Source: Coleophoma eucalyptorum
Taxonomy: Eukaryota > Ascomycota > Leotiomycetes > Helotiales > Dermateaceae
Length of the DNA: 64,000 nucleotides
Assembly (NCBI GenBank): GCA_026120035.1
Contig: JALRME010000022.1
Location: 496,001 to 560,000, forward strand
Reading direction: 5' to 3'
This document shows, in pieces, positions 11,068-23,371 of this stretch (positions are counted from its first letter, which is position 1; each line of letters starts with the position of its first letter). A program made the position numbers and the translations under genes. The notes beneath the pieces are model-generated. The model saw only the letters and a program-made list of their open reading frames with translations, had not been told where the DNA came from and searched no databases.

Positions 11068-12678
11068 TTAAGAGTCCACCTTTTGCAAAAGACAAAGAGC
11101 GTGGCCTACCAAACGCGAAGTCCCAGTTATGAAAGTCTGCATTCCTCCTACCTGGTTTCCGATTGTCTTAGCTGATTCAATTGCATCTTTGATAGTTGGC
11201 TCAAGTGATATATCAGCCTGAGGATCGATATTTCTCCAAATTTTAGCGTAACTCTCCTGAATCTCCAATGAGACACTCTCGAGGCTTCGATAAGCCAAGT
11301 CTACAAATTTCATCACTTGAGAAACCATTCTTGGAATATTTTCAAAAACATACCATTACTGGAAATGCCATCTTGTCTTTCTATCAGAGTACAGAATATG
11401 ACGTATCGAATTTGTATATGGCCATCTTGTAGTGCCTTTGCAAGACTCCGGAGCAAAGGTTCATGATCCCGTTCTGGAGCTTGACTAAATATGAGAATAC
11501 GTGGTAGATTTGAATTACTATTTCTAGACAGCAGTGAGCCGGCTATTACCAAATATAGGTCTATCATACCTCTGGAACTCTGAGGTAGCTTCCACGAACC
11601 ACTGCCCCGCTGCACTTAAACTCAAGGCATTGTGGGCCATATCTAAGAACCATTGGTAATTACCATCCACGATGTGTTCAAATCGTCCTGGCCAAGAATA
11701 AAGTTCTATTCCACGAACGATATCCTGTGGGATTAGGCTCTGGGATTCCTTGGGCTCTCTATTTTCCAAAGAAGTGTTGACCAAAGCCATGGCTAGGGAT
11801 GCATTTCTCTTCTGCACTTCAGGTCTAACATTATCTGGGATTATGGGATTGATATCGATAAATTCTAGAGTGGCATTCTTCGCTGCTGCGCGGCGTTGTA
11901 ACTCATCAGAAACTATTTGCTCCTGGGTGGCCGACAGTGCCGGAACTCCAGATTTGAAAATCCCTGACTTATGCCAGGCAATATGTGAAATTGTCGGGCC
12001 AAGCATCTTTATATGATCCAATCCTACCTGCGTTATTCCTGTAACAGTAGGGCTGATGAAAAAATTTGTAGCATCATCTTCGCCACCACAATTCGTCTCA
12101 AAGATTGCGAGGTCGACTTCTTCCCTTATGAACGCATGAAACGATACAAGTGTCATCAATTGGAGGTATCCGGGAGACAGCCTCGAAACTTTGTCCCAGA
12201 CGTCGAAGAAATATATAGCAAACTTCTCTTCTGCTATTGGCTCGAAGTTGATCCGGAGTCTCTCTCGAAGACACTTGACATGGGGTCCAGTGTAGAGACC
12301 AGTCTTTCTCGGATATCCAGTCCGTTCTCCATATGCCCTGAGGAAGCAGTCAGTAAAGGCGCAGGTGCTACCTTTTCCTTTCGTTCCCGCGACGTGTATG
12401 ACATTTAAATCGTTTATGGCCCTGTCCTGCTCTGGCTGTTAGCCGTTCGGTATTATCCATCCATTAAGAAATTAAATACCGTGTATCCAAGAAGTTGGAG
12501 CCCCAATTTCATGCGACTTGGATTAGATAGTCCATATAATTCTGGGTTTTCTTCGTGGTCTTCGTTCTCGATTTTCTGGCGCCTGCTATTGAGAATGGCA
12601 ACAGCACTCTATCTCGTCTCGTCAGAATGTAATAAGTAATTTTCGAGTATCACCCACCACGTAGGATCTTTTCATCAT
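11068..12678 (-). CDS. Divergent folylpolyglutamate synthase-like Mur ligase (FPGS-like 1)
   Basis: Five exons (12678-12658, 12608-12480, 12429-11570, 11523-11354, 11300-11068) splice to 470 residues with the frame closed. The ATP loop AGTKGKGST, the LRERLRINFEPI strand, AWHKSGIFK with the conserved lysine, the SWPGRFE strand and TFITGTSRLVG near the C terminus place it in the FPGS/FolC branch of the Mur ligases. These use ATP to join glutamate by an amide bond. Several positions depart from the folate enzymes: TGPHV instead of TSPHL, NCGGEDDATN instead of GIGGEYDCTN, and DMAHN where FPGS2 has DGAHT. That suggests a non-folate acceptor, which is inference. No mitochondrial targeting sequence is evident. 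It reads in the same direction as the adenylate-forming enzyme that follows at higher coordinates. Confidence 0.85.
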
Positions 12679-13624
12679 TTCTAGAGTACAGGGTCTCCAA
12701 GGCGTGTTGAGCTGTGGTTTTACTTTGCAGTCTCAAGCTGTCCCCGTATATTTGGATTGCGAAACGGAATATAATGGTCAAGATGTATAATCCGGAGTAA
12801 GTAGGAATAAATGTAACTGGATATCTTCCGAGAGCCCTGTATGATTCTATTGTGCAACTACTGATAGTAAGTTTTAGCTTTGAAAGGATTATATTAGAAT
12901 GTGAGGGATATGTACTAGGAGTTTACCCAGATCCTGGCAGTCGGGTTGATAGGCTCTCCCGACAGAAAGGCAGCCAACACGAGTCACGTCCACTTCATTT
13001 TGGTACATAATAACGTACCGCTGCAAGGTAAGTTGCTCTTTTAGCTCTATCCGAAGCAACACAGCAACCGCGCATCGTCATAAGTCTTGCGCATGCGATA
13101 TATTCATCTTCACTAGGTCTTCTTTATTTTTTTAAGATCAAAACAAGAATCTACAAAAACTTTCTTGGAGCGGGATCTTCTTTACAAGCGCTTTTTGAAC
13201 GCGAGTCAGAAATTCAGCTCCCTTGCTCGATAATCGGGAAAGTTATCAGAATTGCTTTTTGTTCACAATTACGTATTGCTTTGGGATTTCCAAGTTACTA
13301 TTTTTCTATGTATTTATTTTTTACATAAATATAAAAGAGCAGATATCTTTTTACTAGGTAAAGGAGCGTTATCAATTTCAGAGCACCACTCCACCTAATT
13401 TTGTAACATTAAATGTTCTTCTGTTTTCTGTCTTCTTATCAATGTGTTCTATCAAATAGACTGCATAATCTAGCACAAAAGAAAAGTAGATTATAATTCG
13501 GTTTCATAATCTAGGAAAAAGCTAATTACAATGTATAGCGAGGGAGGGTGTGAAGACTAGCCATTCTTATAACTTCAATCACCCTTAAGAACGAACTTTG
13601 TGTCCTGGTATATACTCATAAGAT
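12679..13624. other. Intergenic, no gene seen
   Basis: A spacer of about 950 bp between the start of FPGS-like 1 and the end of the adenylate-forming enzyme, both on the minus strand. It is AT-rich from about 13260 to 13510. No coding frame or repeat was noticed. It should contain the promoter of FPGS-like 1. Confidence 0.4.
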
Positions 13625-15680
13625 TCAATCCGTCTTGAAATTATTTTGGGTGCAATGAGGTGGCAGACTTTCTAGGGACTCATGCAAGTCTCTCGTGGCC
13701 TTTTCATTTAACGCCTGGCGATCCGGCTTCCCGTTACCCGTCTCATATCACGTGTTAGGACAGCTCGAAAAGCTTTAAGAATTTAACTTACATTGCTTAG
13801 AGGTAAGACATCTAGAAACTCAGCCCCTCCAAGGAGCTGCTTCTTTGGCGCTAGTTCCTCACCCATCCATTCATACAATTCTTCTAAAGTTAATCCTGAT
13901 CCTTCTCCTTTCACCAGATATCCGCGGGGAACTTGTTCCTCATTACCTGGACTAAACACAAAATCTTCCAATTAGCAAAAGATATTACACTCATTTTAAT
14001 GCCAGCTTTACAGTTCACTTACACTTGAACAGGGACAACACTTGCATCAATGATGCTTGGATGTGTGAGGACTGCTGTTTCAATTTCGGACGCTGATACA
14101 TGATTTCCGTTTATCTTGAACAAATCCTAAATTAGGTGAGATACCAATTTCTTGAACGCGAGAGACTTTTAGATACCTTGATACGGCCTGCGATGTACCA
14201 TTCATCTTGCTCATTTACCTTACAAATATCCCCTGTTCGGAGCCACCCATCGTCTGTGAACATTTCAGCCGTTTCTGAGGGATTTTTCAGGTATCCCTTC
14301 ATTCTAAAAGGATCCTTAGTCCACAGCTCGCCGCATTTATTTCGTTCCACAGCTCGACCAGATCTATTGACCACCATAGCTTCCAAGTTTGGTAAAAGTT
14401 CTCCCAAGCTATCATCAGTCACAGGGTTAAGAGGACTAGAAATTATTTGAAGGCCAACCCTAGAAACCATTAACCAGTGCAATTTTTCGAAACGTTGTAT
14501 AGCCTTACTCAGTCATACCCAGAACGACGTAACATGGAGATCCATAGACCCGAGACCATGATTCCCGGAGCTTGAATGGCACTATGGAGCCACCAACGAT
14601 GATTTCTGTCACACTGGAGAAGTCTGCTTGGGGCGCATGATCCACAAGCTGTTGCATCATGTATTTGGGCATACATAGGTAAGTCGGTCGAAAACTTTCC
14701 ACAAGGCTAACGTAAGTTTCGAGATCGCATTGTCCAACAAACATGCTCTTATATCGCGCTTTGAGAGGAGTTAGGAGACCGAGGAGGATTCCTCCAATCC
14801 CGGCAGCTTTGAAAGAACAAAACACTGATTCCTTTCCTCGTTTAGCAAGATTATATCGGAAGAGAAGCCGTTCGGTGTTGCCAATTAGCCCATAGTGTGA
14901 TTGTTCTGCAAGCTTTGGGGAACCGGTGGATCTGTGTGTGGTTGGCTGTTAGTTAACCGTTTGTAACTCTGTCTTAGTACGGACGGCTAATCAATTGCCT
15001 TACCCTGAAGTAAACACGTACATAGCCGTGGTATGCTTTGATTCCTCATCCGAGAGCCGCTGCCATTCGAATGATGAGCCATCTTTGGAGTCAAAAATAC
15101 TGCTCCAGTGTTGGTGCTGGCCTTGAGTCTCACGTTTCTCGGTTGAATAATCAATGACAAATAATCGCTCCTTCTGTATATTCGACTGGGCAGCGGCGGC
15201 ATAGACCTCATCACTTTCATCTGAGGCGAAGAAGACAAAATCAGCCTCTAATTGCTGGATGCGAAAAGCTAAGTCTTGAACAGGGCAGGATGGACACAAG
15301 TTGATAGATGTCCCTGCACCAAGAGAACCTAGAAGAGCAATTTGAAAATGGACATTTGCATCACCATAGATGGCAACTCGTTTTCCTCTTCCGCCAAGGT
15401 GTTGCAGTCCGCTTGCAAAGCACTTCACCAAGCTTTTGATTTGTTCAAAGGTATAGCTAGGATACATTGATCCTGGTGGTGACAGAAACAGTGGTTCATC
15501 AGAAGGCCATTGGCTATGCTCGCTATATGGCGAATCGAAGAGATAAGATAATAAATCGGTGGCTGGTACAGGAAATTGGTCTTTTGAACGAACGATGGCT
15601 AATTTTCGTGGAATTTCACTTGAAGGTGGCTTTATATGTCCGGAAGTCTCAGTAGGCCGTATTATAGGCGATTCCAACAT
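13625..15680 (-). CDS. 4CL-type acyl/aryl-CoA synthetase (AMP-binding)
   Basis: Six exons give about 597 residues. The start at 15680 is the Met before LESPIIRPTE; an upstream in-frame extension to 15866 is hydrophobic and unlike the family. The ANL superfamily core motifs are present: phosphate loop TSGSTGSPK, split by an intron near 15003; LGMTE (A5); DDGWLRTGDICK (A7); IAGRIKDLFKINGNHVSASEIE (A8); and a C-terminal NGKPDR with the A10 catalytic lysine, which appears only if the last intron ends just before ACGGGT. It should make an acyl-adenylate and then a thioester from a carboxylic acid. The C terminus lacks a clear peroxisomal SKL signal. It shares a 558-bp divergent promoter with FPGS-like 2 and lies between two amide-forming Mur-ligase homologues. 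Confidence 0.87.
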
Positions 15681-16238
15681 TTTGATGGTTTGGCTTTTGT
15701 AAAGTGGCTTTTGTTTTAGGGAATAAACCACAATTGAAAGTATTGTTAGCATGGTCAATTTTGGATACAGGACAATACTTATAAGTTCAATGGCTAACCT
15801 CTTCGGTTGGTATCGGTGTGTGTATTGAATTTTATTACAATGACCACATGACCATGTCCTACGCAAATTTGTACCGAATAATGTCTATCACAATGACTGA
15901 TTCTATAGAGTGGTAACGAAAAGGTAGAATGGCCAGAAAATTATGCAACCATCCTTAATAGTAGTGAATGCGAGACAACTGACTTTGCCAAGAAATTTAC
16001 CGCCCTAAATAGGAAGCTGGTTGGGGTAGGTAAAGCTGTGAATCACTGTATGATGATGTCGTTAAGTTTGGCGCGGAATTTGTATTTTTGATCACCCTAG
16101 AAATAAATAGCATTGCGTGTTTTTGGGTTCACTTAACGTCACAAACTCAAATCCTCCACTCTACACTTGAGAGAGATGCCCGCCCCGAGGAAGTCATAAG
16201 GATTGAGGCACCATCGCATTCAGCGACTGAATACAATC
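15681..16238. promoter_or_regulatory. Shared divergent promoter, AMP-ligase / FPGS-like 2
   Basis: These 558 bp separate the start codons of the minus-strand adenylate-forming enzyme and the plus-strand FPGS-like 2 gene. Divergent sharing of one short upstream region suggests common control. No CGG-based inverted repeat typical of Zn2Cys6 regulators was picked out by eye. Confidence 0.5.
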
Positions 16239-17939
16239 ATGGCTCCAACAAATACATACAATGTATATCTGACTAACAGTTTGGTGGAAAGCATCACTGC
16301 TAAAACGTACTATAGGAGGTCATTCTTAAGCTTAACAGCCTCGAAACAAATACTCAAACTCGCCAACGGGTAATTAATGGGGAAGATAGAGAAGGCCTAA
16401 TACCGCAGATGCAAGAATGGCTACAAGAATGCGGTTACAACGTATGTGATACCCCTGTGCGTATTAGCCACACTGATTGTACTTCTAAAGCATTCTGAAC
16501 AATTACTTATTAATTGCGACTAGCTTACTGATATAGACTTGTTAAATGCTATTCACATTGCGGGTAGCAAGGGTAAAGGATCAACATCGGTCTTCATTTC
16601 CTCTATACTGTCTCAATATCTCAATAGTAACGACGAGGTTAGTTTGCAAACCTCCTACTTTAATAACATTTCCGTTAACAACAATCAGCGGCTGGAAGGA
16701 GTCGGAATAAAAAAGCTTGGGCTCTTCACCTCACCTCACCTTCGTACTATTCGAGAACGGATTCGCCTTCGTACCTCGGTAGAGGAGCCTTTCTGCAACA
16801 CGATTATATCGGAAGAACTTTTTGGACAACGTTTCCTAGAGGTTTGGGGGTCACTTGAGACGGAGAAGAAAGACTGGTCAGACCGTCCTTCATTCTTCAA
16901 GGCCCTGACCCTCGCCGCACTTCACACCTTTCTTCAGGAGGGGGTTAACACGGCAGTTATTGAGGTCGGTATTGGGGGAGAATATGATTGTACCAACATC
17001 CTCCATCAACCAAGTGTTTGTGCAATTACCAGTCTGGGCCTCGACCACACTGATCTGCTAGGGGAAACAATTGGGGAAATTGCGTGGCACAAAAGCGGCA
17101 TTCTTAAAGAGGGCTGTCCGGCATATACCGTTGAGCAACTACCAGAAGCTATGCTAGTTATCAAAAAACGTGCTGCAGAGAAGAATGTGCCTCTTCACAT
17201 TGTCCCGTGTCACTCTGATATTGAGATATTACCGTTAGGCCTGGCAGGAGATTTTCAAAAGATCAATGCCAACCTGGCTATTGCCGTAGCTGCGGATCAC
17301 CTGCGTAGCATGGGTTACGTTGACGTTCCGCGTGACATAATGGCCGGACCACTACCTCCAAAGTTTCGCAAAGGTCTCCAGGATGCGAGCTGGCCAGGCC
17401 GTTGTGAAGAACGACAGCAGAGCGGGATTACTTGGTGCTTAGATGGTGCACACACGATTGAGAGCATCAAGGTTGTTGGCGTTTGGTTTGCGAAGAACAT
17501 CCAACAAGAAACGTCGGCGAAACGAGTCCTCATCTTCAATCAGCAGACGCGGGATGCTGTTCAGTTGTTATTCCAGTTACGACAGATAATATGCACCTCA
17601 GTTGGATCCAAACGCGACTGGAAACCATTTTCTAATATAATCTTTTGCACAAATATTGCGTGGAGTAAGGACATGGATTTTGACGCTGAAAATAAGGCTA
17701 TGATGGACACGGGGAAGCCAGTGGGAAACCTTGACATTCAGCATGACCTTGCATCATCGTGGAAGGCTATTCCTGGCGAAAGCCATGCGGACGTGACAGT
17801 AGTGCGGACTGTTGAAGAGGCTATTCATCTTGCCCTTCGTCAGCACGGGGCAGCTGAAACTGATAGTGCATTCACTCTGATAACTGGCAGTCTGCACCTC
17901 ATTGCAAGCGCTTCTCAGGTTCTTGACACGTATTTGTGA
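16239..17939 (+). CDS. Folylpolyglutamate synthase-like Mur ligase (FPGS-like 2)
   Basis: Three exons (16239-16262, 16316-16441, 16524-17939) splice to 521 residues. The 24-nt first exon supplies MAPTNTYN, and the second continues EVILKLNSLETNTQTRQR, a normal FPGS beginning. Conserved blocks are the ATP loop AGSKGKGSTSVF, the folate-enzyme loop GLFTSPHLRTIRERIR, EVGIGGEYDCTN, DHTDLLGETIGEIAWHKSGI with the conserved lysine, SWPGRCE, LDGAHTIES and TLITGSLHLI. These match true eukaryotic FPGS, which adds gamma-linked glutamates to folates, better than FPGS-like 1 does. The genome surely has a housekeeping FPGS elsewhere, so this copy could be a specialised paralogue; that is inference. It lacks an obvious mitochondrial presequence. 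Confidence 0.9.
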
Positions 17940-18453
17940 CGAAATTCCTGTAATATAAGATCGAATCGAGCTTTGAATAGACCTAATCTTAGAAAATTCA
18001 GTCAGAATTATTTTCAGGACGGAAATACGGACTGTAGCTGGCGGATCTACAAGGCTCGAAGATTTAATAAAGCAAAGTTTGTAGAACCAGAACTGATTGT
18101 TTTTTTAATAACATACTGTGCACTTTTTAGCGGTATAGAAATTTGATGAATTATATATTAATGGAGGCTCAACCAGGGAAATCATATAAGGAAGTATGTA
18201 GAACATCCTGGGGAGTGAACGATCCCCAAAAATCCTCCAAACACTCACTATAATCATGTAATTTTTGGAGACGTGCGCAACACGCTGGATTTCAATACGC
18301 TTATTTCCAATATGAGCATAATATATACTTCACATTGATTATTAACCTATTAGTTAATCCTTGTTAACCTCTTATGTTAAGAAGAAAGTATCCTTTTATT
18401 CTCCTTTAATAACTGTTATAGTTAATTGTAAACTTATCCATTTCATTATAATG
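17940..18453. other. Intergenic, convergent 3' ends
   Basis: FPGS-like 2 and the Zn2Cys6 gene end toward each other here. The only structure noticed is a small hairpin-like sequence (GGGGAG then GATCCCC) near 18211-18229. Nothing else is seen. Confidence 0.35.
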
Positions 18454-20526
18454 CTATATAAAATCTATTCGAAAGTCTTCGCAGAAAACTCTCTTTGTTT
18501 GAGAATTTGAGGTTCCAAACTTAGTTGTTTCTTCCCCTCCACGGTTAACACCATTGATTACACTCATTCGTGCTGCTGCAAGCTTGGTAGTTGCAAAGTA
18601 AACGCTATGAGTTTCCAGAAGCTCCTGATATAGCTTAATTTGAGAAGTCCAATACTCCACCTCATCATCATCTACCGAAGTGAGAAGCATCGACATCATA
18701 AAGCTTCCAGCAATTGCGAAGTTGATATTAGACATTTCTGTAGTAAACTTTGTTAATCCGTATCTTCTTCAAGACTTAAAGTAGCACCTACGGCTCCACC
18801 AAAAGGCTTTTAAACGGCCAACCGTCAATTTCTGTAGTAGCGTGGTGACCTTTTTCAGCACATCTCGCGCGAGGGAGCGTATGATCAGATATTCTGTCGT
18901 AACAGATTCCAAATTGCGTAGCACAGCACGATAGAGACAAATCTCGACTGTATGATGTGCTAAAAATATTGTCCCTAAGACATTGTTAGCCTTTAATTAG
19001 ATAAGAAATTGTGGAAGATACCTGTAGGGTCGAGGAGAGTCTCAATGTCAGAAATTCTTAAGAGATGTTTGTCATGAAATGACTGCAGCCGACACTGAAA
19101 TTGCATCATCAAGTCATAAATAGATTCTGATGAGATCTCTTTCAGTCTTTCCGAAGCTCTGAGTGAATAGAATATGCTGAGTATATCAGAAAGTATGGTG
19201 CTAAGTGTTGCCATTCCAATAAACTGGTAAACTCCGCTCGACGGCATTGGTAATTCTTCATAAGTGGCACTCGACATATCATCTGGTGTTGGAAGACGAA
19301 CATTACAATTCTCGTCACTGAGGTATGACGGTCTACCGAGCCCCAAAGCAGCCCATTTGTCTTGGATGTATACCATCCACCAAACTCTAATACGTCGATG
19401 CCGGTCTACAGCTGGTATATCCCAGTTGGTTGGATCTACATGTAGCCCGATATTTTGACTCATACCAACCAGCTTTGACCATTAGTATGACGTTATTATT
19501 GCGAGACTTAATGGCTTACACTTCCCACATCTGACCACAATCCTGGAGTTGTTGGGGTTCTAGACATATTTTAGTATGGCTTCCTTTTATGAAGATATTA
19601 TTACCTGTGATATACTGCCTGGCGCTGCAAAAATAATAGAGCAGCTTCCACCGTCTCTAACTTCGGATGTCGCGCCTCTATTGGCAACGCTTGTTGTATG
19701 AAAGAAAGTAATGGCCAGTATACATCGTTAATGGGAGAATTTTGGCAAAGGGGAGCCGATAATAAGTACATAGTGGCAAGTATAAGGCTACTTGGTTTCG
19801 CCCCATTGATGAAATAAGCAGGATCGAGCAAAGGTAGTGACGAATGAACTATCTCAAAGTAAGCTCCAAGAAGACGTGGTCCATCAGCTTTTGCGACCCC
19901 CTCCAAATCGAAATTGGGATAATGAGTTGGACGTGCATCCAGGTGAGAATCTGGTACAATCTACAATTGTTGTTTGAGCCTGGTCACGTAAATAGCTTAT
20001 GGGAAGTGCCTACTGTGAACTGTGTAGCGCTTCCATCTCGAGTATCTACCCGCAGACATGCCCAGTCTGACTTTCTGAAGTAATTAAGCTCGTTGAAGAC
20101 ACAATGTCGTAGAACGAATGGGTCTTGGTCGCCACTGGAGCCAACAAATTGAGGTATCCACTCCTTCTCAGGCCCCTGTTGCCAATCTGATGGCTTAGAC
20201 TGGCCGGCTGGGCGGGTATTGAGCGTGGCTTCTGGTATACTACTTGCTCGTAGAGAGCAGGGTACTTCTGGGGTTTGAATGGATTTCATCCGATTTTTCT
20301 TAATATTGGGCTTAGACTCAAATTTGCAAGGCATTGCCCTCGTTCTACACAACGAGCATGTATCATAGCCTGGTTCTCGGATACAACAGGCTTTCCGCCT
20401 GCGGCAAGCATCACACCTATTTGTATCATTGTCAGGTCTGTAATCACTGTTATAATATATAGTACTTGACTCACGGACGCTCCTTTCTAGACTTGTAAGG
20501 TCGTCCGATGTCACGCTTAAGCTCAC
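18454..20526 (-). CDS. Zn2Cys6 transcription factor 1
   Basis: A multi-exon gene whose N-terminal exon encodes the binuclear zinc cluster CDACRRRKACCIREPGYDTC...C. Later exons carry the fungal_trans middle region: PLLDPAYFINGAKP, the block with LVGMSQNIGLHVDPTNW, RRIRVWWMVYIQDKWAALGLGRPSYL, and the C-terminal LKAFWWS followed by FAIAGSFMMSMLL. Splices can be found for each join; for example TQFT to IVPDSHL removes about 60 bp, and WWS to QMSNINF skips an in-frame stop. The protein resembles fungal regulators of metabolite or nutrient pathways. It lies between FPGS-like 2 and the DUF1479 gene, so control of either block is possible. No lesion was found. The ligand and targets are unknown. Confidence 0.85.
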
Positions 20527-20925
20527 TCATGGCTATGATAGTTCGCGAGCCTTACTTGATAGTGTAGAAGGTTGTGCTTATGGCGGAATACCGTAGCCAT
20601 CCTTATGGCTATGTAGAGTGAAGTTGAATTTATGCTGACAAATGATTTGGATAACAATGGTGGGGGTTTCACGGCACTTGAAGTCAGATTGCAGTGGCTT
20701 TGGCGCGCAAGAGTAGGAAGTCCGCGCTAAAATCAGTCGCAACTTTTTCACTAAATACGCCCGATTTCTTCTGCAAATAAGTGAGCTATTTTATTTGTGT
20801 CGAATAAAGTTAATATCGATTAAGTTATAATACTTGCGTTACAGATTAATTTCAAGTGTGAAATTCATAACTTAGCGTGTAACCGACTTTGAATTTAACT
20901 TGAAAAGTACCAGGCCTGAAAATTT

Positions 20926-22623
20926 CTACTCTTTCGTTGCGTTATTGGCCATTTTTCTAATCTTCTTTTGTCCTTCTGTGATACCTGGCTCATTTTCATC
21001 AAAAGGGACCAGTCCTAGGGCCTGCTTTCCTTCCTGTGTTAGTATGTTCTCCATCCTAGCACCGTGATCCTCGTGTTGAGCTTCCACTTCGAATGGCCCT
21101 CCAAAATCTTTATAGAAGTCAGGAGGAGGGAGGACATCCATGAAAGCTTTACGTTGTTTCACCATATTCTCCACGTTATAAGAGCATAGCGGGGTGCTGG
21201 CATTGTAGAATACCTGTAAAGGTCAGTGTCTGCTATGTAATCTAGCCGCTTAGATGCTCAAGACTTACACAGGAATCTTCAACTCCATTATGTTCATCCT
21301 CAACTTCGTGAATAAGATCCGTGTGCCAGAATATGTAATCCCCGGGATGGACTTCAGGAATGCTCTTTAGAACACGTTCTTGTTCAAGGTGAGGGTGGTA
21401 TTTGGATGTAGGGTGAAGTTGAGGACCCCCAGGTAACGCACCTGGAAAGGTAGGTTGAGTGTTGTCGAAAGTTTCGTTGAGGAAAAAAGGGCGGAGCATC
21501 ATATATGCAGTGCTTAATTTCACACTTGGAAGTAAGCGTAGAGTGCCTTCGCCGGGGCCGCAGTTACTCAAGCTCAACCACCCTTGGAGAGCTCTGAATG
21601 CAGAACAGCCGCTGCCTTTATTGCTGTAAAGGTCCACTTTGGCATCAGGACGATTATCCATGCACCAAGGGTCATACTCTTCCCATTTGCCTTCGAGTAT
21701 TGACTTATAATTGGATCGGTAAAGGGGGTCTTCCCATCTTTCAATGGCCCCCGAATCGAGATGAGCTTTTAGAGTGAATTCCTTGTCACCTAGTATTGTC
21801 AGCCGATCTCACAATATTTGATGGAAGTGCTATAAGCTACCTGCTTTACGAATTCTGAATCGATCAGCGTATACTACTTGAGAGTCAAGATCAATAGGCA
21901 AAGATTCATCCTTAATATGCCACAGTTTTCCGCTGGCTTTCATTGCCTGGAGAATATTGGGATGAGATCTTGCTTGGACCTGAGGCCTGGTCCAGTATAG
22001 CAACCAGAAGCACGGATTAGAAAGTGGTCTACCGCCAACTGCTCTGTGCTTCTTGGTATACTCGGCAAGTTCAGCTCCCCACTCTTGGGCCTTTTCTCGC
22101 GGAATAAGGCCACGGAAGAGAATACACCCAGCATGCCGAGCACGAGCTGCTACGCTTTCTGGGATAACCCCTCCTAATCGTTGTAAGTGACTACATTTGA
22201 AAGTTTAGAAGATGGCGATGCAGCAAATGCGCAAGCTTAGAAGAAACTCCATACCATTGGCGACAATGTCCGACCAAGCAATTTCTGGAACAGCCGCTTG
22301 ATCTCCCGCCGCAAGTCGCTCGTTTTCTTCTTTCAAGGCGACTTTTAGACGTTCGTAAGATGCAACAACTGCGGAAATATCTTCTGGTTTAATACAGTCT
22401 TTCTTGAGATCTGCAAATCTTGCATCAAGTGGTCTCGGGCCCTCCATTAGCAAGGTAGTGACAATGGCTTCTTCGACTATTGAGCTTGCGGGATAAGAAT
22501 ATTGATTTAGAGAAAAATGTGTTGTAGTTCACAATTTATTAGATAGGTCTCAAGCCTTCAGATCGAGGACATGAATCTCTTAAGAGTTACCTGAGCTTCC
22601 AACAAACGAATGAGCTTTCCCAT
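20926..22623 (-). CDS. DUF1479-family putative 2OG/Fe(II) oxygenase
   Basis: Exons running from an ATG at 22623 to a stop at 20926 encode a DUF1479 protein, as in bacterial YbiU. Recognisable blocks are CILFRGLIP with the ARHAG lead-in, WLLYWTRPQVQARSHPN, the putative iron motif HLDSGAIERW, GWLSLSNCGPGEGTLRLLPS, PGDYIFWHTDLIHEVE with the distal histidine, and a C-terminal VENMVKQRKAF helix. An arginine for 2OG binding is expected shortly after the distal His and was not identified with certainty. Introns lie near 21205-21265, 21790-21840 and 22190-22250. The join between the short first exon (MGKLIRLLEAQ) and the second exon is not clean, so the start is uncertain. Function is inferred from the double-stranded beta-helix family. 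The promoter is shared with the divergent MFS gene. Confidence 0.8.
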
Positions 22624-23371
22624 GACTGCGAAACCCCACATCAATTTAATCTAGACACGAAGAGCTTCACAAGAATGGCACGAATAATCTCGTGGCAGTG
22701 GAAAGCTCCCCAGATCACCCGAGGCCTCTGCCCGCAGGGCAAGGGGACGTAGGTATAAGGTTATCTGAGGGGTCATAGCCCGCAGCGCAATAGTTGACTC
22801 GCTGCAAATTCCCCGGTAGTTTGCTGATATTCCAATCCCTGACTTGCCCGCAGGGCAAGAATACCCCAGCAATAGCTCGAAAAACGATTCGGACGGGGTG
22901 GAAAATTAGTCATCTAAATCTGCCGACGGCGATCTGATATTCTTGTGCTACGAACTTGTCCTGACACGTAAAGCCATCGTCCACTTAGCGACATGTTATT
23001 ACAGTACAAAATATCTCTTATAGCGACAAGATAATCTTCATTGTAGCAGTAGCAACAGCATGATAGTATCACCAGGTGATTTTTTCTGTAAAGCAGAAAA
23101 CTGCAATTATCCGTAGCAACTACATGCAGCTCTCTGAAGGCTATTTGCCGTCAATGCCACGACACGTCCAACAGTTCCGAGCTCAGAGATACCACTTATC
23201 TCCCCAGGACCTGCACACCATGCTGCCGAACCCCCACCCCTGCTTATCTACGTCTTGTTTAACTTACCTCCATTCGAAATATAAGTAATGTGCCTTGTCC
23301 TGCTTCATGACTATCGGACTCGAGGAACTGCTCGTATATTTTCTGAGTTTAGCTAAGAAAAGGAAGCCACC
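22624..23371. promoter_or_regulatory. Divergent promoter with repeated GCCCGCAGGGC palindromes
   Basis: This 748-bp region separates the DUF1479 and sugar-porter start codons. It holds three copies of an 11-bp dyad: GCCCGCAGGGC at 22730-22740, a one-mismatch copy GCCCGCAGCGC at 22778-22788, and GCCCGCAGGGC again at 22846-22856. The third copy extends to a 17-bp perfect dyad, CTTGCCCGCAGGGCAAG, at 22843-22859. The first is also flanked by T and AA. Repeated GC-rich dyads in an AT-rich promoter are typical of operator sites for dimeric regulators. The binding protein is unknown. Confidence 0.6.

Noticed and set aside
11300..11353. Apparent frameshift near the end of FPGS-like 1
   Set aside because: A 54-bp GT-AG intron joins SSN to DLAYRSLES in frame, and the full exon sum is a multiple of three. 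The gene is intact.
15681..15866. N-terminal extension of the adenylate-forming enzyme
   Set aside because: In-frame upstream codons include a hydrophobic stretch and Cys-rich start that do not resemble the family. The Met at 15680 gives a normal length.
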